Source of the DNA: Fistularia commersonii
Taxonomy: Eukaryota; Chordata; Actinopteri; Syngnathiformes; Fistulariidae
DNA: 64,000 bases
Assembly (NCBI GenBank): GCA_037954325.1
Contig: JBBMNZ010000066.1
Location: 62,001-126,000, forward strand
Reading direction: 5' to 3'
Shown here piece after piece: positions 53,424-63,998 of this stretch (the first letter of the stretch is position 1; every line of letters begins with the position of its first letter). Below the pieces are notes generated by a model. The model saw only the letters and a list, made by a program, of their open reading frames with translations. It did no database searches and was not told the origin of the DNA. Both the position numbers and the translations under genes were made by a program.

Positions 53424-55008
53424 GGTTACTGCCGTTGAAATATGTTTTATAGAAAATGATTCTGCACAATTAATGTCAAATTCAGTTTAATCCTGCCACA
53501 AGTTCAAAAGATATAGCCATTTGTTCAAAAAGTGCTTATCTCACCGAATTTAAGTGTTTTTGATTAGGAGTGGAAATAACTAATGAATTTCACCAAACTG
53601 GTTTCTGCTGTTGAAATATGTTGTTTAGGACATGATTTTGCACAAAATATGTCAAATTCAGTTTAATCCTCCGACAAGATATAAAATATAGCCATTCGTG
53701 CAAAAACTGCTTATATCACCGAGTTGAAGCGTTTTTGAGTTGTAGTGGAAATAACTGATGAATTTCAAAATGCTGGTTTTTGCTATTGATATATGTTGTT
53801 TGGGACATGATTCTTCACAATGTATGTTAAATTCAGTGTAATCCAGCTATAAGTTCAAAAGATATAGCCATAAGTTCAAAAAGTTCTTTTTCTCACTGAG
53901 TTGAAGCGTTTTTGAGATTTAGTGGAAATGACTAATGAATTTCATCAAGCTGGTTTCTGCTGTTGAAATATGTTGTTTAGGACATGATTCTGCACAATAT
54001 ATGTCAAATTCAGTGTAATCCCATCACAAGATCAAAAGATATAGCCTTAAGGTCAAAAAGTACTTATCTTATCGAGTTAAATTGTTTTTGAGTTGGAGTG
54101 GAAATAACTAATTAATTTTATCATGCTGGTTTCTGCTGTTTATATATGTTGTTTAGGACATGATTCTTTACAATATATGTCAAATTCAGTGTAATCCCAT
54201 CACAGGTTCAAAAGATATAGCCATAAGGTCAAAAAGTGCTTATCTCACCGAGTTGAAGCGTTTTTGATTAAGAGAGGAAATAACTATTAAATTTCACCAA
54301 GCCTTTTTCTGCTGTTGATAGATGTTGTATAGGACATGATTCTGCACAATATATGTCAACTTCAGTGTAATCCAGCTATAAATTCAAAAGATTTAGCCAT
54401 AAGGTCAAAAAGTGCTTATCTCACTGAGTTGAAGCGTTTTTGATTTTGAGTGGTAATGACTAATGAATTTCATCAAGCTGGTTTCTACTGTTGAAATTTG
54501 TTGTTTAGGACATGATTCTGCACAATTAATGTCAAATTCAGTGTAATCCAGCTACAAGTTCAAAAGATATAGCCATAAGGTCAAAAAGTGCTTATCTCAC
54601 CGAGTTAAATCGTTTTTGAGTTGGAGTGGAAATAACTCATGAATTTCATCAAGCTGGTTTCTGATGGTGATATATGTTGTTTAGAACATGATTCTGCACA
54701 ATATATGTCAAATTCAGTGTAATCACAACACATGTTCAAAAGATATAGCCATTCGTTCAAAAAGTGATTACTTAATTCTGTTGAAGCGTTTTTGATTAAG
54801 AGTGGAAATAACTAATGAATTTCAACGAGCTGGTTTCTGCTTTTCAAATATGTTGTTTAGTATATGATTCTGCACAATATATGTCTAATTCAGAGTAATC
54901 CAGCTACAAGTTCAAAAGATATAGCCATTCGTTCAAAAAGTGCTTCCCTCACCGAGTTGAAGCGTTTTTGATTAGGAGTGGAAATAACTAATGGATTTCA
55001 TCAAGCTG
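53424..55008. repeat. Eight-monomer HOR, copy 2, with one extra monomer (1585 bp)
   Basis: The second step is 1585 bp, nine monomers plus one base. The extra monomer lies at about 54075-54250 (ATTAATTTTATCATGC front, GATTCTTTACAATATATG middle) between the CCTTAAGGTC monomer and the AAGAGAGG monomer, which are adjacent in copy 1. A third copy starts at 55009 but is lost after about 55250. Confidence 0.82.
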
Positions 55009-55344
55009 GTTACTGCCGTTGAAATATGTTTTATAGAACATGATTCTGCACAATTAATGTCAAATTCAGTTTAATCCTGCTACAAGTTCAAAAGATATAG
55101 CCATTTGTTCAAAAAGTGCTTATCTCACCGAATTTAAGTGTTTTTGATTAGGAGTGGAAATAACTAATGAATTTCACCAAACTGGTTTCTGCTGTTGAAA
55201 TATGTTGTTTAGGACATGATTTTGCACAAAATATGTCAAATTCAGTGTAATCCAGCGACAAGATCAAAAGACATAGCCATTCCTGAAAAAAGTGCTTATC
55301 TCACCGATTTGAATCGTTTTTGATTAGGAGTGGAAATAACTCAT

Positions 55345-56095
55345 GAATTTCATCATGCTGGTTTCTGCTGTTGAAATATGTTGTTTAGGACTTGATTCTG
55401 CACAATATATGTCAAATTCAGTGTAATCCCATCACTGGTTCAAAACATGTAGCCATTCGTTCAAAAAGTGCTTATCACACCTAGTTGAAGCGTTTTTGAT
55501 TAAGAGAGGAAATAACTATTGAAATTCACCAAGCTGGTTTCTGCTGTTGATAGATGTTGTATTGAACATGATTATGTCCAATATATGTCAAATTCAGTGT
55601 AATACAGCGACAAGATCAAAAGATATAGCCATTCGTGAAAAATCTGCTTATCTCAAAGAGTTGAAGTGTTTTTTAATTGGAGTGGAAATAACTAATGAAT
55701 TTCAATATGCTGGTTTTTGCTGTTGATATATGTTGTTTAGGACATGATTCTGCACAATATATGTCAAATTCAGTGTAATCCAGCCATAAGTTAAAAAGAT
55801 ATAGCCATAAGGTCAAAAAGTTCTTATCTCACTGATTTGAAGCGTTTTTGATTTTGAGTGGAACTGACTAATGAATTTCATCAAGCTGGTTTCTGCTGTT
55901 GAAATATGTTGTTTAGGACATGATTCTGCACAATATATGTCAAATTCAGTGTAATCCAGCTACAAGTTCAAAAGATATAGCCATAAGGTCAAAAACTGCT
56001 TATCTTATCGAGTTAAATCGTTTTTGAGTTGGACTGGAAATAACTCATGAATTTCATCAAGCTGGTTTCTGCTGGATATATGTTGTTTAGGACAT
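55345..56095. repeat. Four-monomer segment matching 15576-16325
   Basis: TTTAGGACTTGATTCTG (ACTTG at 15621 and 55390) and CTGGATATAT (16301 and 56072) give offsets of 39769 and 39771. The intervening order CATGTAGCC, AAGAGAGG, CATAAGGTC, GACTGGAAATAACTC is the same. This is a more diverged relative of the 9248-16361 HOR, 40 kb away. Confidence 0.7.
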
Positions 56096-57496
56096 GATTC
56101 TGCACAATATATGTCAAATTCTGTGTAATCCCATCACAGGTTCAAAAGATATAGCCATTCGTTCAAAAAGTGCTTATCTTATCGGGTTGAAGCGTTTTTG
56201 ATTAAGAGTGGAAATGACTAATGAATTTCACTAACCTGGTTTCTGCTGTTGATATACGTTGTTTAGGACATGATTCTGCACAATATATGTCAAATTCAGT
56301 GTAATCCAGCTACAAGATCAAAAGATATAGCCATTCGTTCAAAAACTGCTTATCTCCCCGAGTTGAAGCGTTTTTGAGTTGGAGTGCAAATTACTAATGA
56401 ATTAAAATATGCTGGTTTTTGCTGTTGATATATGTTTTTTAGGACATGATTCTGCACAATATATGTCAAATTCAGTGTAATCCCATCACAGGTTCAAAAG
56501 ATATAGCCATAAGGTCAAAAAGTGCTTATCTCACTGAGTTGAAGCGTTTTTGATTTTGAGTGGAAATGACTAATGAATTTCATCAAGCTGATTTCTGCTG
56601 TTGAAATTTGTTGTTTAGGACATGATTTTGCACAAAATATGTCAAATTCAGTGTAATCCAGCGACAAGATCAAAAGATATAGCCATTTGTTCAAAAAGTG
56701 CTTATCTCACCGATTTGAAGCGTTTTTGATTAGGAGTGGAAATAACTCATGAATTTCATCATGCTGATTTCTGCTGTTGAAATATGTTGTTTAGGGCTTG
56801 ATTTTGCACAATATATGTCAAATTCAGTGTAATCCCATCAGCGGTTCAAAAGATGTAGCCATTCGTTCAAAAAGTGCTTATCACACCGAGTTGAAGCATT
56901 TTTGATTAAGAGTGGAAATAACTATTGAAATTCACCAAGCTGGTTTCTGCTGTTGATATACGTTGTTTACGACATGATTCTGCACAATATATGTCAATAT
57001 CAGTGTAATCCCATCACAGGTTCAAAAGATATAGCCATTCGTTCAAAAAGGGTTTATCTTATCGGGTTGAAGCATATTTGATTAGGAGTGGAAATAACTA
57101 ATGAATTTCATCAAGCTGGTTTCTGCTGTTGAAATATGTTTTTTAGGACACGATTCTACGCAAAATATGTCAAATTCAGTTTAATCCAGCGTCAAGATCA
57201 AAAGATATAGCCTTTCGTTCAAAAAGTACTTATCTCACGGAGTTGAAGCGTTTTTGATTAGGAGTGGAAATAACTAATCAATTTCATCAAGCTGGTTTCT
57301 GTTGTTGAAATATGTTGTATAGGACATGATTCAGCACAAAAAATGTAAAATTCAGGGTAATCCAGCTACAAGTTCAAAAGATACAACCATTAGTTCAAAA
57401 ACTGCTTATCTCACCGAGTTGAAGCGTTTTTGATCAGGAGTGGAAATAACTAATGGATTTCGTCATTCTGGTTTCTGCTGTTGAAATCTGTTGTTT

Positions 57497-58790
57497 AGGA
57501 CAATATTCTGCACAAAATATGTCAAATTCAGTGTAATTCAGCGACAAAATCAAAAGATATAGCCATTCGTTCAAAAAGTGTTTATCTTATCGGGTTGAAA
57601 TATGTTGTTTAGGACAAGATTTTGTACAATTTATGTAAAATTCAGTGCAATCCAGGTACATTTTCAAAAGATATAGCCATTCGTTAAAAAAGTGCTTATC
57701 TCACCGAGTTGAAGCGTTTTTGGTCAGGAGTGGAAATAACTAATGAATTTCATTAATCTGGTTTCTGTTGTTGAAATATGTTGTTTAGGACATGATTCTG
57801 CAAAAAATATGTCAAATTCAGTGTAATCCAGCGACAAGATCAAAAGATATAGCCATTCGTGCAAAAAGTGCTTATCTCACGGAGTTGAAGCGTTTTTGAT
57901 TTGGAGTGGAAATAACTAATGAATTCCATCAAGCTGGTTTCTGCTGTAAATATATGTTGTTTAGGACATGATTCTGAACAATATATGTCAAATTCAGTGT
58001 GATCCCATCACATGTTCAAAAGATATAGCCATTCGTTCAAAAACTGCTTATGTCACCGAGTTGAGGCGTTTTTGAGTTGGAGTGGAAATAACTAATGAAT
58101 TTCAATATGCTGGTTTTTGCTGTTGATATATGTTGTTTAGGACATGATTCTGCACAATATATGTCAATATCAGTATAATCCAGCGACAAGATCAAAAGAT
58201 ATAGCCATAAGGTCAAAAAGTACTAATCTTACCGAGTTAAATCATTTTTGATTAGGAGTGGAAATAACTATTGAATTTCATCAAGCTGGTGTCTGCTGGT
58301 GATATATGTTGTATAGGACATGATTCTGCACAATATATGTTAAATTCAGTGTAATCCCATCACATGTTCAAAAGATATAGCCATTCGTTCAAAAAGTGTT
58401 TATCTTATCGGATTGAAGCGTTTTTGATTAAGAGTGGAAATAACTCATGAATTTCATCAAGCTGGTTTCTGCTGTTCAAATATGATGTTCAGTACATGAT
58501 TCTGCAAAATTAATGTCAAATTCAGTGTAATCCAGCCGCAAGTTCAAAAGATATAGCCATTCGTTAAAAAAGTGCTTATCTCATCGAGTTAAATTGTTTT
58601 TGAGTTGGAGTGGAAATAACTGATGAATTTCATCAAGCTGGTTTCTGCTGTTGATATATGTTGTCTTGGACATGATTCTGCACGATATATGTCAATTTCA
58701 GTGTAATCCCATCACAGGTTAAAAACATATAGCCATTCGTTCAAAAAGTCTTCATCTCACCGAGTCGAAGCGTTTTTGATTAGGAGTGAA
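57497..58790. repeat. Edge block, left copy (partner 61311-62604)
   Basis: AGGACAATAT (57497, 61311), GCAAAAAGTG (57861, 61675) and TTGTCTTGGA (58661, 62475) all give offset 3814. The two copies differ at more sites than the copies in the 33-45 kb region, so this is an older HOR relationship. Confidence 0.72.
57594..57607. repeat. Single short monomer, junction 57594
   Basis: Short monomer in the edge region, partner of 61408 at offset 3814, followed by GACAAGATTTTG. Confidence 0.85.
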
Positions 58791-61310
58791 AATAACAAAT
58801 GAATTTCATCAAGCTGGTTTTTATTGTTGGAATATGTTGTTTAGGACATGATTCTGCAATATATATGTCAAATTCAGTGAAACCCAGCTACAAGATCAAA
58901 CTATATAGCCATTCGTTCAAAAAGTGCTTTTCTCACCGAGTTGAAGCGTTTTTGATTAGGAGTGGAAATATCTAATGAATTTCATCAAGCTGGTTTTTCG
59001 CCGTTGAAATATGTTGTTTGGAACATGATTTAGCACAATATATTTCAAATTCAGTGTAATCCAGCTACAAGTTCAAAAGATATAGCCATTGGTTCAAAAA
59101 GTGCTTATATCACAGAGTTGAAGCGTTTTTGATTTTGAGTGGAAATGACTAATGAATTTCATCAAGCTGGTTTTTGCTGTTGAAATATGTTGTTTAGGAC
59201 ATGATTCTGTACAATATATGTCAAATTCAGTGTAATCCAGCGTCAAGATCAAAAGATATAGCCATTCGTTCAAAAAGTCTTTGTCTCACCGACTTGAAGC
59301 GTATTTGATTGGGAGTGGAAATAACAAATGAATTTCATCAAGCTGGTTTCTGCCGTTGACAAATGTTGTTTAGGACATCATTCTGCACAATATATGTCAA
59401 CTTCAGTGTAATCCCATCACAGGTTCAAAAGATATAGCCATTCGTTCAAAAAGGACTTATCTCACCGAGTTGAAGCTTTTTTGATTAGGAGTGGAAATAA
59501 CTAATGAATTTCATCTACCTGGTTTCTGATGTTGAAATATGTTTTTTAGGACATGATTCTGCACAAAATATGTCAAATTCAGTGTAATCCCATCACAGGT
59601 TCAAAAGATATAGCCATTCGTTCAAAAAGGGTTTATCTTATCGGGTTGAAGCATATTTGATTAGGAGTGGAAATAACTAATGAATTTCATCAAGCTGGTT
59701 TCTGCTGTTGAAATATGTTTTTTAGGACACGATTCTACGCAAAATATGTCAAATTCAGTGTAATCCAGCGTCAAGATCAAAAGATATAGCCTTTCGTTCA
59801 AAAAGTACTTATCTCACGGAGTTGAAGCGTTTTTGATTAGGAGTGGAAATAACTAATGAATTTCATCAATTTGGTTTCTACTGTTGAAATATGTTGTTTA
59901 GGACATGATTCTGCACAATATATGTCAAATTCTATGTAATCCCATCCAAGGTTCAAAAGATATAGCCATTCGTTCAAAAAGTTCTTATCTCATCGAGTTG
60001 AAGCGTTTTTGATTAAGAGAGGAAATAACTATTGAATTTCAACAAGCCTTTTTCTGCTGTTGATAGATGTTGTATAGGACATGATTCTGTACAATATATG
60101 TCAAATTCAGTGTAATCCAGCGACAAGATCAAAAGATATAGCCATTCGTTCGAAAACTGCTCATATCACCGAGTTGAAGCGTTTTTGAGTTGGAGTTGAA
60201 ATAACTAATGAATTTCAATATGCTGGTTTTTGCTGTTGATATATGTTGTTTAGGACATGATTCTGCACAATATATGTCAAATTCAGTGTAATCCAGCTAC
60301 AAGTTCAAAAGATATAGCCATAAGGTCAAAAAGTGCTTATCTTACAGAGGTTAAATCTTTTTTGAGTTGGAGTGGAAATAACTAATGAATTTCATCAAGC
60401 TGGTTTCTGCTGTTGATATATGTTGTTTAGGACATGATTCTGCACAATATATATCAAATTTAGAGTAATCCCATCACAGTTTCAAAAGATATAGCCATTC
60501 CTTTTAAAAGTGCTTGTCTCATCGGGTTTAATCATTTTTGATTAAGAGTGGAAATAACTAATGAATTTCACCAAGTTGGTTTTTGCTGTTGATATATGTT
60601 GTTTAGAACATGATTCTGCACAATACATGTCAAATTCTGTGTAATCCAGCTACAAGTTCAAAAGATATAGCCATAAGGTCAAAAAGTGCTTATCTTACAG
60701 AGGTTAAATCTTTTTTGAGTTGGAGTGGAAATAACTAATGAATTTCATCAAGCTGGTTTCTGCTGTTGATATATGTTGTTTAGGACATGATTCTGCACAA
60801 TATATGTCAATCTCAGTGTAATCCCATCACAGGTTCAAAAGATATAGCCATTCGTTCAAAAAGTCTTCATCTCACTGAGTTGAAGCGTTTTTGATTAGGA
60901 GTGGAAATAAAAAAATGAATTTCATTAAGCTGGTTTCTGCTGTGGAAATATGTTGTTTAGGACATGATTCTGCACAAAATATGTCAAATTCAATGTAATC
61001 CAGGTACAAATTCAAAAGATATAGCCATTCGTTCGAAAAGTTCTTATATCACTGACTTGAAGCGTTTTTGACTAGTAGTGGAAATAACTAATGAATTCCA
61101 TCAAGCCGGTTTCTGCTGTTGAAATATCTTGTTTAGGACATGATTCTGCACAATATATGTCAAATTCAGTGTAACCCAGCTACAAGATCAAAATATATAG
61201 CCATTCGTTAAAAAAGTGCTTTTCTCACCGAGTTGAAGCGTTATTGATTAGGAGTGGAAATAACTAATGAATTTCATTAATCTGGTTTCTGCTGTTGAAA
61301 TATGTTGTTT

Positions 61311-62604
61311 AGGACAATATTCTGCACAAAATATGTCAAATTCAGTGTAATTCAGCGACAAGATCAAAAGATATAGCCATTCGTTCAAAAAGTGTTTATC
61401 TTATCGGGTTGAAATATGTTGTTTAGGACAAGATTTTGTACAATTTATGTAAAATTCAGTGCAATCCAGGTACATTTTCAAAAGATATAGCCGTTCGTTA
61501 AAAAAGTTCTTTTCTCACCGAGTTGAAGCGTTATTGATTAGGAGTCGAAATAACTAATGAATTTCATCAATCTGGTTTCTGCTGTTGAAATATGTTGTTT
61601 AGGACATGATTTTGCACTAAATATTTCAAATTCAGTGTGATCCAGCGACAAGATCAAAAGATATAGCCATTCGTGCAAAAAGTGCTTATCTCACGGAGTT
61701 GAAGCGTTTTTGATTTGGAGTGGAAATAACTAATGAATTCCATCAAGCTGGTTTTTGCTGTTGATATATGTTGTTTAGGACATGATTCTGAACAATATAT
61801 GTCAAATTCAGTGTGATCCCATCACATGTTCAAAAGATATAGCCATTCGTTCAAAAAGTGCTTATCTCACCGAGTTGAAGCGTTTTTGAGTTGGAGTGGA
61901 AATAACTAATGAATTTCAATATGCTGGTTTTTGCCGTTGATATATGTTGTTTAGGACATGATTCTGCACAATATATGTCAATATCAGTATAATCCAGTGA
62001 CAAGATCAAAAGATATAGCCATAAGGTCAAAAATCACTTATCTTACCGAGTTAAATCGCTTTTGATTAGGAGTGGAAATAACTAATGAATTCCATCAAGC
62101 TGGTGTCTGCTGGTGATATATGTTGTTTAGGACATGATTCTGCACAATATATGTTAAATTCAGTGTAATCCCATCACATGTTCAAAAGATATAGCCATTC
62201 GTTCAAAAAGTGTTTATCTTATCGGATTGAAGCGTTTTTGAGTTGGAGTGGAAATAACTCATGAATTTCATCAAGCTGGTTTCTGCTGTTCAAATATGAT
62301 GTTCAGTACATGATTCTGCACAATTAATGTCATATTCAGTGTAATCCGGCGGCAAGTTCAAAAGATATAGCCATTCGTTAAAAAAGTGCTTATCTTATCG
62401 AGTTAAATTGTTTTTGAGTTGGAGTGGAAATAACTGATGAATTTCATCAAGCTGGTTTCTGCTGTTGATATTTGTTGTCTTGGACATGATTCTGCACGAT
62501 ATATGTCAATTTCAGTGTAATCCCATCACAGGTTAAAAACATATAGCCATTCTTTCAAAAAGTCTTCATCTAACCGAGTCGAAGCGTTTTTGATTAGGAG
62601 TGAA
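61311..62604. repeat. Edge block, right copy (partner 57497-58790)
   Basis: Right-hand partner at offset 3814. It carries GTCTTGGACATG / GCACGATATATG and CCGAGTCGAAGCG variants as in the left copy, with private changes such as CCGGCGGCAAG and GATATTTGTTG. Confidence 0.72.
61408..61421. repeat. Single short monomer, junction 61408
   Basis: Rightmost short monomer, 2.2 kb from the LTR. Its presence shows that the deletion form is as old as the edge block. Confidence 0.85.
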
Positions 62605-63703
62605 AATAACTAATGAATTTCATCAAGCTGGTTTCTGCTGTTGAAATATGTTGTTTAGGACATGATTCTACACCAAATATGTCAAATTCAGTGTAATCCA
62701 GCGTCAAGATCAAAAGATATAGCCATTCGTTCAAAAAGTGTTTATCTCACCGAGTTGAAGCGTTTTTGATTAGGAGTGGAAATAACTAATGAATTTCATC
62801 AAGCTGGTTTCTGCCGTTGAAATATGTTGTTTAGGACATGATTCTGCACAATATATGTCAAATTCAGTGTGATCCCATGACATGTTCAAAAGATATAGCC
62901 ATTGGTTCAAAAAGGACTTATCTCACCAAGTTGAACCGTTTTTGATTAGGATTGGAAATATCTAACGGATTTCATCAAGCTGGTTTCTGCTGTTGAAATA
63001 TGTTTTTTAGGACATGATTTTGAACTAAATATTTCAAATTCAGTGTAATCCAGCGACAAGATCAAAAGATATAGCCATTCGTGCAAAAAGTGCTTATCTC
63101 ACTGAGTTGAAGCTTTTTTGATTTGGAGTGGAAATAACTAATGAATTCCATCAAACTGGTTTCTGCTGTTGATATATGTTGTTTTCAGGACATGATTCTG
63201 CACAATATATGTCAAATTCAGTGTAATCCAGCGACAAGTTCAAAAGATATAGCCATTCGTTCAAAAACTGCTTATCTCACCGAGTTGAAGCGTTTTTGAG
63301 TTGGAGTGGAAATAACTAATGAATTTCAATATGCTGGTTATTGCTGTTTATATATGTTGTTTAGGACATGATTCTACACAATATATGTCAAATTCAGTGT
63401 AATCCAGCTACAAGTTCAAAAGATATAGCCATAAGGTCAAAAAGTAATTATCTTACCGAGTTAAATCGCTTTTGATTAGGAGTGGAAATAACACATGAAT
63501 TTCATCAAGCTGGTGTCTGCTGGTGATATATGTTGTTTAGAACATGATTCTGCACAATATATGTCAAATTCAGTGTAATCCCATCACATGTTCAAAAGAT
63601 ATAGCCATTCGTTCAAAAAGTGTTTATCTTATCGTGTCACGATGTGCTGGGGCGGACTCGAGCAGGGAACCACACTTCGGGGCAGAGATGGGTGGAAAGC
63701 GCT

Positions 63704-63709
63704 TTTATT
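63704..63709 (-). promoter_or_regulatory. Candidate polyadenylation signal AATAAA
   Basis: TTTATT on the plus strand reads AATAAA on the minus strand, followed by AGCGCTTTCC and a stretch ending in CA about 70 bp on. The spacing fits an LTR R/U5 polyA signal. One hexamer alone is weak evidence; the context raises it. Confidence 0.4.
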
Positions 63710-63738
63710 TGGTTGAAGTTGCAGAACTGGATGCGAAC

Positions 63739-63864
63739 GGGACGGGTTGCAGACTGGACGGGATGCAGACTGGACTGGACGGGTTGCAGACCGGACTGGA
63801 CGGGACGAGTTGCAGACTGGACAAGACGAGTTGCAGACTGGACAAGACGAGTTGCAGACTGAAC
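63739..63864. repeat. ~21-bp minisatellite inside the LTR-like sequence
   Basis: Repeats of the type GACGAGTTGCAGACTGGACA, with exact 21-bp spacing in the last three units and variable spacing to the left, where GACTGGACGGG is inserted or lost. The overlapping open frames on both strands (such as runs of ADWTGR) are read through this repeat and are not genes. Confidence 0.8.
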
Positions 63865-63900
63865 GGCAGAGGCTGGGCCTCAACAGTACGGGTTGCGGGA

Positions 63901-63998
63901 GGGAACAGAGGTCACGCCGGCCGTCTGGGCCCGGCCGTGACTCGGGAAGGGAACAGAGGTCACGCCGGCCGTGACTCGGGAAGGGAACAGAGGTCAGG
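63901..63998. repeat. GC-rich tandem repeat, ~34-bp unit
   Basis: GGGAACAGAGGTCA starts at 63901, 63949 and 63983. The last step is 34 bp; the first is 48 bp because of an extra TCTGGGCCCGGCCG-like segment. Each unit also contains CACGCCGGCCGT or GTGACTCGGGAA. The repeat runs to the end of the window and may continue. Confidence 0.75.

Larger units (their letters stand above)
1..63634. repeat. Satellite array, ~176-bp monomer, with higher-order repeats
   Basis: Every line of this span carries the same ordered landmarks: GGAGTGGAAATAAC, then TGAATTTCATCAAGCTGG, then GACATGATTCTGCAC, then GTCAAATTCAGTGTAATCC, then AAAAGATATAGCCATTCG, then CACCGAGTTGAAGCG, and back to GGAGTGG. Consecutive GGAGTGG starts are 176-177 bp apart (1 to 177, 177 to 354, 3211 to 3387). 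All copies point the same way and I saw no inversion. Monomers differ in diagnostic variants (TTCAATATGC, TTCATTAATC, TTCACCAAGC, GAGTTGGAG, CCATAAGGTC), and these recur in fixed order, which defines higher-order repeats. The array is AT-rich and continues past the left end of the window. The size and HOR structure resemble centromeric satellites such as primate alpha satellite, but the sequence is not alpha satellite as I know it. Calling it centromeric is inference; a non-centromeric heterochromatic block is the alternative. Confidence 0.97.
55009..63634. repeat. Right-edge satellite region, less homogenised
   Basis: Monomers continue up to the LTR. Close repeats are shorter and fewer than to the left: 57001-57290 with 59580-59869 (offset 2579), and 57497-58790 with 61311-62604 (offset 3814). 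Near 60907 the A-tract monomer appears as GGAAATAAAAAAATGAATTTC, intermediate between the ordinary AAATAACTAATG and the pure A-run forms to the left. Short monomers occur at 57594 and 61408. A three-base insertion gives GTTTTCAGGACATG at 63181. Confidence 0.8.

Noticed and set aside
1..63634. CRISPR array
   Set aside because: The repeats are contiguous 176-bp units without distinct spacers, and no cas genes are present.
1..63634. CENP-B boxes
   Set aside because: TTCGTTCAAAAAG matches only the left part of the box. The required CGGG is absent at the right spacing on either strand in the monomers examined.
1..63634. tRNA- or SINE-type RNA polymerase III promoter (AGGTTCAAAAG as a B box)
   Set aside because: The CC end of the B box is missing and there is no properly spaced A box or tRNA fold.
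1..63634. Alpha satellite or another well-known named satellite
   Set aside because: The monomer length is close to 171 bp, but the sequence shares none of the alpha-satellite landmarks I know, so I left the family unnamed.
63620..63883. Arginine/aspartate/tryptophan-rich or cysteine/serine-rich repeat proteins over the right end
   Set aside because: Open frames on both strands across a 21-bp minisatellite (a multiple of three) are expected by chance. There is no supporting start context or family.
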